Of a DNA stretch of 64,000 nucleotides, positions 31,531-44,714 are shown piece by piece. Origin of the DNA: Protea cynaroides (Eukaryota; Streptophyta; Magnoliopsida; Proteales; Proteaceae); the NCBI GenBank assembly GCA_028583415.1, contig CM053267.1, positions 21,521,814-21,585,813 of the forward strand, given 5' to 3'. The first letter of the stretch is position 1, and the number at the start of each line of letters is the position of its first letter. The notes below the pieces were generated by a model that did not search any database, was not told where the DNA came from, and saw only the letters and a program-made list of their open reading frames with translations. Made by a program: the position numbers and the translations under genes.

Positions 31531-32980
31531 TTGGGAAGGGGATAGGGCGGAATGTTGTAGGGAAGGGGTGGATGGAGCTTATACAGTAAAGAAGTGGCTG
31601 GAAATTGCCAGGAAGGGGGAGGCAGGATTGCAGAGTGGGGTTGGGCATGGGGGAGGGTGGTGTGTTAGATCATGAAATCTTGAAATAGGCTGAAATAACT
31701 TGAACATGAAATCTGTGAAACAACACTCAAACTGTTTCAAGATTTCAATTGAAATTGGTTGCTGAAATGATACTAAACAGCATAATTTCAAGAAATATAC
31801 TTATAAAATTGAAATTGAAATTATACCAAAACGGGCATAAATTATTTGTTATTATTATTATTTTTGGGTAAGTAAAACGGGCATAATTAGTTTTACAGAT
31901 TTTGACATTTATTTTCTTACATATCATGCCATGAGGCCCATGACCCCTCCTCTTTATATCTAACCTTATTTCTTTACATATGTACCAGTCTTTTGAGCGC
32001 AACTTACATCTTATGTTAAGATTATCTTTGGTATCAAAAGTGGAAATTAAAACTGCATTTTTTAGGAGAAAGTTTTCAATCAGCAAAGGAAACCAGGGAT
32101 CGAATCATAAATGACTGTACTTTTTATGTTGAGTACCGATAATATTCCAGGGTTCTTGAATCTTAATCTTAAGGACCCAATGGAATAATCAAGTAAAAAT
32201 ATTCTTTTTCACTTTGAAAGGCAAATACTCGATCCTAATTGGTATAGGTCAAAAATCCCATGTTCTCAGGGACAAAAACTCTTGTCGTTGGAGAGGCCCC
32301 AGCCATGCAGTCACGATTGGAGAGACTAGATTATAGGATACGATTTTTATCCTGCTTTCAGGTTTCAAGTTGAGTTCTTGGTACTCGGAAATCTTAATGG
32401 ATGGCATTTTTGTAATCTCACGGAGTGTACTGAGAGGCAAAACACCCCCCCCCCACCCTTTTTTTTTGAAAATTTTCATATATATTTCTAATTTAAGTTG
32501 AAAAAATATCCTCAGACTAGAAGTGTGAAAATCTTTTCCGTGTTTTCACACAAGTGGTAGAATTGATATTTCATTTAGGGTCTGACATAAATCTAGAAGG
32601 TGATAAGGCCCAATTATATATGTAGTTTTAATCAGATCAGCTACCATTTATATGATTTGTTGTCAATAATGTCTCTCAGTTGTCTTATAGTCTCATGGTT
32701 CTTTTTCTCTTATTATCTAAAAAACTGATAGATCTTCAAGAACCTTCAAGATCATTAGTAACTTAATTATTATTATTGCTAATTGTGTATCTATTCCAAT
32801 ATGCATGATAGATTATGTTTCAGATTATTCGAATTCAGATCTCATATCCTTGGCTAGATATGATACTCTTAAATAAATAAAGATACGAATCGAATTCAAA
32901 TTTTCATTTACTCATTTATCTCCATAATTAACAATAGATCCTTCTCAAATTGGTCCGGTTAACAAGGTAACAAATACTAA
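31531..32980. other. Intergenic stretch without recognised features
   Basis: AT-rich DNA with a C9 run near 32441 and no recognised coding family, RNA or element ends. Confidence 0.5.
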
Positions 32981-32984
32981 TGCG

Positions 32985-33750
32985 ACTCAATTGGAGCCTG
33001 AAAATCATAATGTATCATTTTCTACAAATCAGACTTCCCATGCTCTTATCTCGACCACATTGAATGCTACTCTTGGAGCAGCTAATGTTGCCAGTTCACC
33101 AAGAAGGAAATCATGGGCAGAAATGGTTGAGGCTGAGGAGGATGTTGAGGATGAGGCTGAAAGTAATCAAGAAGTCGAAGTTTTCTGTTGAAGCTGTCTC
33201 TGAGGAGGATTGTCCAGCGGTGCAAACAACTGCAGGGTCACTCGCTGTATCCACACCTGCTATTGAACCGCAAGTCCAAATGGGGACATCATCAGGTAGC
33301 AAAAAGTCTTTTTCTCCCTCTCAGCCAGCCAACCCCACTAGGCTGGGGACTGCTGTTGAACAGTCTTTTAAAGAAATGGAGATTGTTGACCATATGATGC
33401 AGGAAGATGAAGAGAGGTCTAAGAGGGACGCCTATCAAAACACCGGAAAAGAAGAAAGTTTAGAGAAAAAAAATGAAGATTGTCTTTCCGAAACACAGGT
33501 GGAGTTCTGGTCTTTAGTTTAGGTGATTGGACTGCATGCCAAACTATTGTGACTAGGAATGTATTATGGGATGCATTGAGCGTCAATGCTTTCTTTTTAT
33601 TTCCACTTAGTTTGCTATTATTGAGGGTAGGGCTCCACATATGGTTATGCCATATATAGATGAAGTTTTTACTATCCTTGATCTTTTGAATTTTTTTTTT
33701 CTTTATTAATATATTACTGATCATGATCTTTAATTTAAAAATATAAATAA
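32985..33750 (+). mobile_element. Possible LINE relic (ORF1-like piece joined to LINE-type 3' end)
   Basis: An acidic, low-complexity ORF (33064-33522; another frame from 32991) contains SSPRRKSWAEMVEAEED, which resembles linker regions upstream of the RT in plant LINE polyproteins. The segment ends in CTTTATTAATATATTACTGATCA, similar to the 3' end of the LINE relic at 36365-36420. The RT is absent, so this would be an internally deleted copy. The assignment is tentative. Confidence 0.35.
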
Positions 33751-35600
33751 ATAAATAAATAAATGGTAATAGATCCAACCTGCTGCATTCCTCACCATCA
33801 AACCTTGTAGAAGCCACGCCTAAACTACCAAAATTAATAAGGAATTCACATTCTGAATGACCATCAAATAAGAATGGTAATGGGGCAACTTAAACTGGTG
33901 CATATAATCCGAAACCCCACGTACAGATTTCATTGATAGGACATGCTATGACTGTTAGGTAGCATGTGGCTTCCAAGTAAATAATGGCAATATATTATAA
34001 TTTATGTATATTATATAAAAATTCCATCAATTGTCCTATATAAACTAGAAAGTATGAAATTTTACCCAATGTGAGTATTGCATTTTTTTAATTATTGTGT
34101 AATAATTACCTATAACTTAAAATTTAGATTTTTGAATGGATTTTCTGCAAATTAATGTAGTTTATATTGATTAATAACGAGTCATACAATTGATGGATTT
34201 TTTTTTAAAGTGATGTGGTAGATTTTGATTAACTATAGAATCCACAAATATTTATTGGCACACATAATTATTTTTCATCCTTCTGTTTTCGTATGAAGTT
34301 TTTTACATTGGGTAACAAAAAAGTATGAAAAAAAGAAAAAAAAAAAGAAAAAAAACTAGCGTCTTTACTTGAAGTATGTGAATTTTTTGTAGATCAATAA
34401 TATTTGCAAATTTGTATCAAGTACATAATTCTTTTTTTTCTAATAATCAAACGAGGAAGGTTTGCAGTCGATTAGGAGGACTGTTAGATCACTACACTTG
34501 ACAGTGCCTCATGTTTCATTGTTCATATATATTATCTTCGAACGTAGATATTCTAGATATACCCCATTATGAATGATAACCATTTTAGCGGTGGAGCACA
34601 TGGAAACAAGAATGGCGATCAAATACTTTTCAATGATCTCGTCTGTTCAAATGTTATTTTGTTTTCAAACAAATTTCAAAGCATTAAGTTAACATACGAC
34701 AATGTCGAATTAAACTGAAAATCAAACAATGACTATACTTCTTATGACATATTTACGTAATTTAGTGCCAACATATATTTGGCACATGGAAAATAACCCC
34801 AAGTTTTGGGATGCCATAGCTGTCATGTGGCAATAATTATTGATATTCTTAAAGGCACAAGAATATGTAAGGTCAAACCACTCTAACCCACATCAATTTA
34901 CACATGATTGGATCATATTAGCATTTCTAAATTAAAAACTGCAAAAATTCATGTTAGCAGATTGGACCTTATTCAATTTTAAATTATAGTTATCCAAATT
35001 CTAGCTTGATTAGATAATAATGTATCATGAATCCGATTGGAATTTGGATCCTAATTTGGATCTTTTAATTATAATTTGGATCTAGCAAAGTCAATTTGCA
35101 CCAAACTGATTTAAGGTTTTGTTATTATTGTTGTTATTGATATAAATTAATAAAGATTGGTTCTAAGGTTTTGTTATTATTATTGTTATTGATATGGATT
35201 GATAAAGGCTGAACTCATTTTGATATATAGAGATATAAATGAAACATCCTAGATCAATCTGGATTTGTGTCCATCTATTTGGATATCCAGTAAATCCAAT
35301 CTTGGAAACAATTCAGATGCCTTTCAATATCTAGATGATAATTAAATATGAATTATAATATGAATTATAATGTTGATGTATTTTCTCCACTCATAATTTA
35401 GATTATAGGCGATTATGTAATAATTTTACTTAAATATACATTTTTATATTCGTATTTATTTATTTATGCCCTATAATCCATAGGATAGAAACAATTATGT
35501 ATTTTATTATATTGTTAATTTTTATTCATATTAATATGTTAACCATATTATCATATTCAAATTTTAATATTTAAGTCCTTTGTAGATTCAAATTTCAATA
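33751..35600. other. AT-rich intergenic stretch
   Basis: No gene recognised. Contains an AAAT microsatellite at the left edge, poly(A)-rich runs near 34330 and a short tandem duplication at 35113. Confidence 0.5.
35113..35212. repeat. 52-bp tandem duplication
   Basis: Two units starting at 35113 and 35165, both beginning AAGGTTTTGTTATTATT and containing GTTATTGATAT and ATTGATAAAG-like text with few differences. Confidence 0.8.
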
Positions 35601-35689
35601 TCCAAAAAACTTATGGTACGATATATTGGGGTTTTTAATTTTGATGTATTCGGAACATCGGATTCTAAGATATCTGGATCCAGTGACCA

Positions 35690-36441
35690 CATCTATTGTC
35701 TCTCTCCACTAGGCTCCCCATTTTGGTTAATGGCAGTCCCGTTGGGTTTGTTGTTATTGAGCGGCGTCAAGGGAATTCCTTGGCGCCTCTTTTATTTATC
35801 CTAGCTGAGGAAGTTCCGTAAAAGGTCTCACGGCCCTTCATCTACAAGAGACGAATCACATTGTGAAATGACCCTAGAGGTGTGGCTGTTCTTACCCATC
35901 TTTGTTTTTGATGTTTTTATTTTCAGGAAACCGGATTTGCAGGGGGTTAAGAATTTAAAGGGGTTTCTTGAGAAATACCAGTGCTACTCTGTTAAGGTCA
36001 TTCACCCTCTGGAAAGCAATCTCTTTTCGGGGAAAGTTATCAGGGATGAGGGAAAACAATACTAAAGCAGTCTTGGGCTTCTATTGTTGTAAATTCCCTA
36101 CTCGGTACCTTGAGTGTTGAGATTTTTAAAGGGAAAGTTAAGAAGGATTTGGTTTTGCCTCTTGTGGACCAGTTTAGATCAGAAAAACTAATTGTTTGGA
36201 AAGGTTCTTCCTATGGCTGGAAGAATCCAATTAGGAAAAACATTGGCTGGGATGCTCAAGAAAGGGCAAGGTTTTGGTTTTGTTGATTTCTGTGCTTACC
36301 TCTCCCAGGTTGATGGTAATGTCGAAGGTGGAGGAGGTTTAGGTTGGCTCAGGGCTCTTCTTATGTACGTTAATTATTGTATTTTTGTATTCTTTATTAA
36401 TATATTCTTTTACTGATCTATAGCAAACAAAAAAAAAAAAA
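35690..36441 (+). mobile_element. L1-type LINE relic with reverse transcriptase core and poly(A)
   Basis: Frame-jumping plus-strand reading gives the RT block NSLAPLLFILAEEV (near 35775-35815). An IFVFDVFIF block near 35897-35925 stands where LINE RTs have F-A-D-D-V-F-I-F, so the first catalytic Asp is Phe. KPDLQGVKNLKGFLEKYQC follows, then a PTRYL...IFKGKVKKDLVLPLVDQF-like stretch and MAGRIQLGKTL. It ends with CTTTATTAATATATTCTTTTACTGATC and a 13-A tail. Confidence 0.75.
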
Positions 36442-36671
36442 GATACAAAATGTAATATCCGTTGGATATCGAGTCACTTTCTGAGATGCTAATTGGGCAT
36501 GAAGTTTTTCCTCTTGTTTTGAAAATAAGTGTCGTATAAACCATTCTAGACATGTTTTATTCAAAAAATATCCAAGACATTATATTCACACATGATAAAA
36601 TCAAAATTAAATGCAATTTAACCCACAGCTAGATAATAAAATGGATAACACATTTTACTTTAAAAATAGAA

Positions 36672-36676
36672 AATGG
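36672..36676. repeat. Target-site duplication of element E, left copy (AATGG)
   Basis: An identical AATGG lies at 57585-57589, directly after the right LTR. This fixes both outer ends of E despite heavy nesting. Confidence 0.85.
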
Positions 36677-37329
36677 TGTTGATATCATATTCTGTTGACC
36701 AATGGCATACCAACACGTGTCCACTATATTGTGAACATGTATATCACAACACATAGGTAACATGGCTTTCCCTTGCCCAACATGTGGTAGCAATCAAACG
36801 GTATAGGTTGTCTTCCTAAGAATAAGGAAACGACCCCTCAATTGGTGCGCATAATCTGCATCCCTAGAAACAAGGAGAAATCTAAGGAGATGTGCACTGG
36901 CAACTATAACTATGATGACCGTAGGATCACCATCCAAGGGTGAATATTACTAATTGTAGAGGATTTCGGTTATCAACAGTTCTACAACTAATCCAAATGG
37001 CAATTCAGACATCTTCAGAGATTTAGTGGACTCGCTCTATATAAGTTCACTAGCACAACGGTATAATGACGGATGAATTCCACTCTTACTCTAACCTTAC
37101 CCCCCACTCTTTAAAGAAGCACTAGTTCTTACTTGTGTCATACTATTTGCTATGATAACTGACTTATTCATCGGAATGTTCACTGGATAAATACCACTCT
37201 AACTCAAACCTTACCCAATCCACCCCTCTATGATTTTTCTTTGTTTTGAGGATCATTCCGTGAACTTGGTTAGAACGTGTGAAAGCTTCCACGTGGACAA
37301 CTCGACTAGACCAGTTTTTTGTAGCAACA
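36677..37329 (+). repeat. Element E 5' LTR
   Basis: It is 653 bp, starts TGTTGATATCATA and ends GTAGCAACA. It contains CTATATAAGTTCACT as the TATA region near 37036. The 3' copy is recognisably similar but clearly diverged, so E is an old insertion. Confidence 0.88.
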
Positions 37330-37330
37330 G

Positions 37331-37348
37331 TTTGGTGCCCACTATGGG
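37331..37348 (+). other. Element E primer-binding site
   Basis: TTTGGTGCCCACTATGGG, one base after the LTR end, of the type common in Tat-lineage elements. I did not assign the tRNA. Confidence 0.65.
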
Positions 37349-37431
37349 GCTTGTTTGAGTCATTTCCTAAAAATTTTCTACCAATCAGTTTTCCACAACT
37401 CTTCTTCTAAATCCTACTTTCCATTAGCAAA

Positions 37432-37596
37432 ATGGTAAACACACATAACAACACTCGTGGAAGCATTGCCTACACCAACAGGAACCCCTCCCGAATTGAA
37501 GCAAATGTCACTAGACAGGAAGTTAGGAATGACGATGTTCAGTTTCCTCCAAGAACTAAACTAGTACCTACTTCTATGCTAGCTAAATCCAACTAG
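37432..37596 (+). pseudogene. Element E gag N terminus
   Basis: A 54-codon frame beginning MVNTHNNTRGSIAYTN and ending at TAG, at the place expected for gag. Directly downstream the sequence jumps to the RT C-terminal region, so the rest of gag, protease and the RT catalytic core has been deleted. Confidence 0.6.
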
Positions 37597-38620
37597 GTGT
37601 GCCTCTAAAGTATTTTCAGGAAAATTCCTTGGATTCATGGTATCTCCAAGGGGAATCGAAACCAACCCGGTGAAGATTGAGGCCATAATGAAGATGTCGG
37701 CCCCGACAAAACCCAATCAAATCCAGAAGTTAACTGGACGAGTTGTAGCTTTCAATCATTTTATGTCGAGATCTGTAGAATGGTGTCTACCCTTCTTCAA
37801 AACTTTGAGGATACAAAGCACTTCGAATGGACAGCGGAGAGCCAAAGAGCTTTTGATGAGTTGAAGCAATACTTGTCAACTCCAGTAATACTAACAATGC
37901 TCGAAGTCGGCGATCAACTACAGCTTTACTCGGCGACATCTATAGCAGTGATCAATGCAGTACTAATCAAAGAAATAAGAAAAGGTTCAGAGGCTAATCT
38001 ACTATGTCAGTAAAGTGTCTTACTTGATGTAGAAACCAGGTACAAACTGGTAGAAAAATTGGCTCTCTCTTTAATGGTTGCTGCTCGAAAGTTGAGGTCA
38101 TACTTCTAAGGTCACACCATCATTGTACTAACCAATAAACCATTAAAGAAGATACTTGCACGACCAGATATCTCAGGTCGCCTAGTAAATTGCTTGGTTG
38201 AACTCAGTGAATTAGATATCGAGTACCAACGAAGAACGGCTATAAAAGCTCAAGCTTTAGCCGATTTCATACTAGAGATGATTGCTAAAGACAGTTTAGA
38301 GACAAACTCCGCTCTGGAACCAAAGTCAGATGACCAACTGATAAAGAAGATGAAGAGTCCACAATCTCCTAAGTGGATCTTAAATGTGAATGGATCGTCA
38401 AATACTAAACAATCAGGGGCAGGAGTAATTCTAATAAGTCTGGAAAACATCAAAATTCAAGTTGCCCTATACTTTGAGATCGATGCAACCAAAAATGTTG
38501 CGGAATATGAGGAACTTTTCACTGGACTCTAACTTGCAAAAAGTATGATGTGAAGCGAATTGATATTTTCAGTGATTCTCAACTCGTCAGACAAATAAAC
38601 AAACAATATGAGGCAAAGTA
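37597..38620 (+). pseudogene. Element E RT connection region and RNase H
   Basis: FLGFMVSPRGIETNPVKIEA and KLTGRVVAFNHFMSRS are typical of the Tat-type RT thumb/connection. The first RNase H is decayed (37880-38180). The second, plant-type RNase H reads PKWILNVNGSSNTKQSGAG, NVAEYEELFTGL and DSQLVRQINKQYEA, with Asn in place of the first catalytic Asp (NVNGSS instead of xVDGSS) and a TAA after FTGL. The frame changes several times. Confidence 0.8.
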
Positions 38621-39990
38621 GAGTCATATGCAAGAATACTTGGCCAAGGTAAAGTCGACCCTATCTCTTTTTGAAGAGTTCAAGATCCAGAACATTGACA
38701 GACAAGATAATGTGGAAGCAAATGCTTTGTCAAGACTTCTAAATGAAGATCTCTCAGCATTGGATAAGTCAGTCTATATTGATGTCTTTTCTACCCCTAG
38801 CATAGTAGACGACATGGAAATACAACAAGTAGATTATGAGCCAACTTGGATAACTCCTATCAAGTCATATTTGAAAGAAGGGAATCTCAGAAAAAATAGG
38901 TGTGAAAGACATCAAATTGAGGGAAAAACAAGGGAATTTGTAATCCATGAAGGCATCTGTAGAAGTAACCTAAGGGGTAGAACACTATGTAACCGAATTC
39001 TATGCCAAGGCTACTATTGGCCAACTATGTCGACTGATTGCATCAAATATGCACAAGAGTATGAGCAGTGCCAAAAACATGCACAACTCACACATCTCCC
39101 AATAACTCAGCTACATTCACTTACAAGTCCACTACTCTTCGCAATGTGGGGTATGAACATTGTAGGACCATTTCCAGCCTCGACGTCATAGAAGAGTTAT
39201 TTAATTGTAGCGATGGATTACTTCTCCAAACGGTTGAAGCTGAAGTCATCACAAAGATTGACTAGGAAAAAATAGAAATTTTTACCCGACTCAATATCAT
39301 CTATCAATATGAAGTACCTTAATTCCTAGTCACAAATGGACCTCCGTTTAAAGGAAATCAATTCAATGCATTTTGTGAGGGGTTCAAAATACAACACCAA
39401 TTTGCTTCTGCCTATCATCCTGAAGCAAATGGTCAAACTGAGATCACGAATAAAAAAATTGTAAATGGACTTGCCCAACAAATTGAAGGAACCAAAGGTA
39501 GATGGTTTGACAAGTTGCTTAGTATTATGTGGTCGTACAAATCAACAAGTTGGACTCCAACTAGTGAAACACCCTTTATGTTTGTGTATGGTGCCGATGC
39601 CGTGTTGCTAGTCGAAGTCACAGACCTAACTTACCGTATCTTCAATTACGATGAAGAAACCAACTCGGATAACATGTGGACAAGTTTGGAACTCCTTGAA
39701 GAAGTCCGGGATATAGCATACTTACGAGTTCTGGCATATTAACAAAGGATAGCCAAATATTAAAATTCACAAGTTAAAACTCAACAATTTCAAGTCAGAG
39801 ACTTAGTTCTCCAACACGCATCTCTATCTCAATCAACTCAACAAGGCAAGCTGTTGTTGAATTAGGAAGGGTTATATAGAATTATCTATGTAACTCAGCT
39901 TGGGACATATCATCAAGAAAAAATGGATGGGACATCTATTTCTAGGCTTTGGCATTTAAAGAGTAGAAATTCTATCATAATGTAATTTTT
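38621..39990 (+). pseudogene. Element E integrase
   Basis: Zinc-finger region with CNRILCQGYYWPTMSTDC and YEQCQKHA. The core follows with MWGMNIVGPFPAS (the usual Asp aligned as Asn), VTNGPPFKGNQF (second Asp position also Asn) and YHPEANGQTEITNK (Glu kept). The tail KGRWFDKLLSIMWSYK and TPFMFVYGADAVL is typical. Stops and frameshifts occur after GPFPAS and in the tail. Two of three DDE residues are lost, so it is not catalytic. Confidence 0.82.
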
Positions 39991-41107
39991 TTTTCTTTTG
40001 TTGGATGAATAAAATTACTTTCTTATCTTTTGCCTCTTATGCAATATAATTATCATTTAAGTCGGTTAACCGACCTAAACGATATTGGGGATCCATGTTG
40101 ACCTCTAAAACAATGAATTACTTCATTAAGTCTAGCAAACTTCATCTTCAACGTATTAACATACATTCAAAATGAACTCGAGGAGGGGGGGTAGAGCTAT
40201 ACTATGGTCCTTAGTGTTCATTCATAGAAAAAAGAACTCAAACAGCAAATAGAGATCTAAATAAACAATTTCATTGATTTCTAATGAAGTTAAAGTTGAA
40301 TTGTATAGTATATATAAAAAAAATCTTTAGTCATCTTCCTATTTGTCTTGGTGTTCCCGGTCTTGTTTTTGAAGGTCTTCATCATTGCCAAGGAACAGAT
40401 TCTACCTCGGAGTGTCAAGAATCTCCCTTGTATCCTCATTCAGTGGAAGAGTGAAGAACACAGTTTGCTTAGCGGCCTTCTCTGTGGCTATGTCTTCTTC
40501 TAGGTCAGCCAAAGCATTCTCAACTTTAGTAGAAATGGAGTCTTCTTCATCATCTAACTTGGAGGAAAGAGAATCAATGTTGAACTCATACTGGGAGAAG
40601 TCAAAGTCTTCTACCTTTGAACGTACATAGTCCCGAAGAGAGTGAAGAGCCTTCTTGAAAGTTGCCCGAGCTATATCATGTTGAAGGTTATGGAACTCAT
40701 TAGAAGTTGGAACAAGTTCAGCCATCTTCTCTAAACCCTTGAAATCTTCGACGGCTTTGTCAATTCTCCCGGGTATGCTTTCTTCAACCTCATGAAGTTT
40801 CACTTCCAATTCTCTCTTCTTCTTCTCCAGATCAAAAACTTTTTCTTCCAAAGACAACTTCAGAGCCAAAGCTTCTTTAGCCGCCATTTTTTCCTTGTCA
40901 GCTCTAGCTCCCTCCACCTTACATTTTTTTTTTCTTCTCCTCTTCTACTTTCCTTTTCCCGCCCTTAACAACAGTTTTAGTCAACTTCAAATCCCTCGTC
41001 AAGCGACCTACCGCTTAGATTTGAGTTTCACACATCCTAATGGCTTCATCCCGATCATGTTCGACGCATTAGTATCATTCCATCGTATGCTTCACAAGAT
41101 TGATTAG

Positions 41108-41189
41108 CTGACGACATAAACAACAAGTAGTTAATTCTAGCAGATTTCAAAGAAAGTGAAATTCAGAGCTAGACAGAAATAATACTTAC
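41108..41189 (-). other. Predicted intron in the element E antisense gene
   Basis: Minus-strand donor AAT|GTAAGTATT and acceptor TATGTCGTCAG, 82 bp. The downstream exon reads HDRDEAIRMCETQI, which continues into the coiled coil; the intron itself carries stops. Confidence 0.6.
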
Positions 41190-41702
41190 ATTGCTGAAGG
41201 AGAGGTAAATGGTCTAAAATAGATTCACACTGCGCACAGACTTGCAAAACTCTTGATCTTTGGGAAGACAAATCTCATCAATGAGCTTGTGAGCAACACT
41301 CAACTTGACTAAACTACAGTTAGTGGTCATTACTCTCCAGTTAGGTACATAAATTGGGCCCTTCTCTGTTTCACCCAAGTTTACATGGGATGAAATGAAG
41401 GTTGGTGTAGTAGAGGAAGAAGAAGAAGAAGGACATGTGGAAGTCAGCTGAACCTCCGTCTCCAATTTCTCATCCGACTTCTCTTTGGTCAACTCTAACT
41501 AGCCCTCAATTTCCACATCAACGGTCAGCTCCTCAGTTGAATTTGCTTTTTGAACAATTCTTCTCTTCTGCTTATGCTAAGAAGTCTTGGTAATGGGAGG
41601 AGGACTTAGCTAGGCCAATCTTAGTGAACTTCTGATAGTGTTCCCTTTTTGAAGGATGTTCTGTGCGGATACCTTCGGTTTCTTATAATCGGAGGGTGGA
41701 GG

Positions 41703-41707
41703 TTCCG
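41703..41707. repeat. Target-site duplication of solo LTR F, left copy (TTCCG)
   Basis: An identical TTCCG lies at 44040-44044. The perfect duplication around a single LTR shows recombination between the two LTRs of a former full element. Confidence 0.93.
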
Positions 41708-44039
41708 TGTCACACCCCAATTCTGCACTATTCAGAATGGTGCGATGAACCGCTAAATAACCAACGGTTCAACCAGGATCTCAAATAGGCTATCCCCGCG
41801 TTACCTGAACCTCCACACATTCACTATCATAATCAGAGTAAATACACAATAGCGGAAGTCTTATAAATAAATGAACTGAGAACTAAAATGATATCCATAA
41901 ATTAATAGCAAATTATTCTGGTTTCAACTGAGACATAAATATTCAAATATCAAATACATGTCTTATAAAATCAATTAAAGAAATCTATAAAAATATCTAG
42001 TCAAATACACACGAGTTGCACTCGCAAGAGGAGTCGTGTGTATCATCTTCAGTTCCAGCTTCCATTGCTGCTACCGTCCCGTACGTAGAAGCATTCATAT
42101 AGTCTTCAACTGTGTAATCTGCATCATCAACTAAAAATATTCGACGTTGAGGGGTGAGCACACAACACGCCTCAGTGAGTAGCCAAAATAATGCAACATT
42201 ACATATGCATGCACATTCATTTATCTCTTTGGTCTGGTTTATAGTTTGCAATGCGCAATAGAAAGGTTGGGTGGTCAAAGGTTAACGTTTATTGACACCG
42301 CCTCTATACACAGGGTGTGGAAGTCCGCTCGAAGGATAACGTTTATCGTCGTCCCCATCCACCCTACCTTAACATTATACAACAAAGGTTAACGTTTATT
42401 GCTATATAATGTTATACCAACACGTAAGCCCCTGTTAGCGAGGGCTTGCAAACTGGGCTCGCTACTAACCAATCCTAATGCCAAACAGTGTATCCAAGGC
42501 CTCACCCTAGCATCCCTCAGAATGCCCATAGAGATAGAGCTAAGGCCCCCCGGTAGAGTCAGAGACTACAAGGACTGAGACCACCTCCCCTGATACTCTA
42601 CGACATAATAGTTCCGCTAAGGTAATGGCGATACGACGATGTCAATGCACAAGACTTGAGTTAGAGATAGAGCTAAAGTGCTGAGACCCGCCAAAGGTTA
42701 ACGTTTATTGACGTTCTCATCACACCTCCCCTGATACTCGCTCGCATCAAGTACATCAACCACACACATACAAGCACATGCCTATTCCTATCATCATCAT
42801 CATCATCATGTTATAAACAATAAAGTAAATATGCATGAACAAGTAATAGAAATATTGGATGGCATGATGTATGCATATTATAAACATATTCGCATAGAAT
42901 CAAACATGGCATAGGACTCAAGAAATAGAAAACAGTTTATTATTAACCAATTTAGTTTGGAGTTAAGGTTCCTCACCTTAGTTTGCTATAAGATACTTTT
43001 TCAAGCTTTAAAATCACCTCTACAGTGTTATTATAATGCTAGCAAACCTAACAAAGTCGATAGAATTTAATTAGAATTAATTTCGAATTTAAAAATCATG
43101 CTGTTAACTGAGGGTCGATCAGAGGGTCGATGCTCAGGATACATAGGGTCGATGGGTCTATCGACCCTACCCTCTGTCTGAACTTCCCGAATGCTGAGGG
43201 TCGATGGTCAGGGTGCCTAGGGTCGATGGGTCTATCGACCCTGTGTGCGACCCTCGGTGCACTCTGGTCCAATTTCCAATTTTTAGTCCATTCTTCGTGT
43301 TTGGGGTCCTATGGCTTGCTTCCTTATTCCATTAAACATTCATTCCATGGTCTGAAACCATGATTCATCTTCCTAGATGGCTTTCATGCATTATCCTAGG
43401 GTTTTTCATGAAAACCTAACCATGAATGGATGGTTTGGGTTTCTCTGAAATCCTACACTCAACCATATCTAACCTAAGGTCTGTAGAAACTCATTGAATT
43501 AGTATCCATACCTGAGAAGATTAATTTTCTCTGAAAATTCTTCTCCTTTTTGCTAAGTCTTCTTCCTTGCCTCTTTTCTTCCTCTTTTCCTTCTTCTCTC
43601 TTTCTCTCAATTCAATTAGGGTTGTGAAAGGAGTGAAAGTGGCTTAAGGACATCCTTTAAATAGAGTAGGAATGTCCTATAATAGTCCCATTGAGATTTG
43701 GAAAGAATCCCAATCGAAAATTAGAAAATTTCCTAATTTCAGTTTCGGCGGCAAGTGAGGGTCGATGAGAGGGTCGATGAGAGGGTCGATGATCCCGTCG
43801 ACCCTGTGGTCTGACACTGTCCGACCCTCTCCCAAATTTTAAGGGTCTGAGTTTCTGATTTGGGAGGGTTGACCCTGTTTAGCTGGGTATGCGACCCTTC
43901 CTCTATTTTAAGTGTTTTTGGGTCGATTTGATACCTGAGATCTCGCTCTCCTTCACGCCCTTGGTCCATTTGACTCGACCATGATGGGTGAACCTGGTTC
44001 AAGGTGGTAAGACCGGCTTAGATTGACACGGGTCTTACA
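41708..44039 (-). repeat. Solo LTR F (Tekay-like family, minus orientation)
   Basis: A 2332-bp LTR with intact ends. It contains a TATTTAAAG box (near 43655-43665), a donor at 43511, an acceptor at 42119, GGGTCG clusters (43105-43260, 43745-43910) and three exact plus one decayed copy of CAAAGGTTAACGTTTATTG. It interrupts the antisense gene of element E. Confidence 0.94.
41997..42118 (-). other. Conserved 122-nt LTR exon (solo LTR F copy)
   Basis: Opens after GATGATGCAG and ends at a stop 122 nt later. The peptide contains YTVEDYMNASTYGTVAAMEAG and HDSSCECNSCVFD. A solo LTR therefore keeps promoter, donor, acceptor and exon together. Confidence 0.6.
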
Positions 44040-44107
44040 TTCCGTATCAACAAAGACAGCCTTATCTTTTCTCTTGAAGCTTCCCAAGTTGATCTTTACT
44101 TTTCCCA

Positions 44108-44191
44108 CTGAAACATATAAGAGAAACAGACATCAGAATTTAAGCTGGCCACAAAAGGAAAAAGAGTTTGTGAACAATAGTTAAAGCTTAC
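44108..44191 (-). other. Predicted intron in the element E antisense gene
   Basis: Minus-strand donor CTCTA|GTAAGCTTT and acceptor CTTATATGTTTCAG, 84 bp, between exonic stretches that stay open on both sides. Confidence 0.65.
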
Positions 44192-44709
44192 TAGAGTCGG
44201 TGGGCTCGGTGGGATTGTCCAACTCAGCCCATTCATCAATTTCCGTGAACTCATCAATGTCATTGGCAATGCTGACTTCTGAAGACGACCCAACTCTAGC
44301 ATGTGAGGGGGGGGGGTGAGATCAGTGATTTTTGGTCAACTCTAGCATGTGAGCTTGTATTAGCTCATGCAGGTTGAGAAAAGACTGCTTTTATTGGTGG
44401 AAGACTTGAGAGAAAACTTTAAATTATAGCTTCGGGGAACTCGTCATACATGTCTTCTCCGCTTATAAGTCCACGCAACTTTAGGAAGTCAATATCCATG
44501 AGTTCCCAGTGGCTTACAGTCCAACCCATTGACAAGTCCTCCACAGATTCATAGATTCTAAGTTGTATTTTAAAAAGTTAGGTCTCTGATTTAAATTTTG
44601 GACGTTAGAGAATCTCCAAACATTGCTAACAGATATGTTTGCCTTGTCTACTCTGCCTATGAAGAAAAATTTATCCTTCCAATTGTAAATGGAGGACCTC
44701 TTAGAGTTC

Positions 44710-44714
44710 AGAAC
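44710..44714. repeat. Target-site duplication of element G, left copy (AGAAC)
   Basis: An identical AGAAC lies at 54959-54963. Both lie within the antisense gene of element E. Confidence 0.95.

Noticed and set aside
32991..33522. Host gene encoding an acidic protein
   Set aside because: Two overlapping frames, low complexity, no exon continuation, and a LINE-like 3' end directly downstream make a LINE relic more likely, though unproven.
41214..41492. Separate small minus-strand gene
   Set aside because: It is an exon segment of the element E antisense gene, between an intron and solo LTR F.
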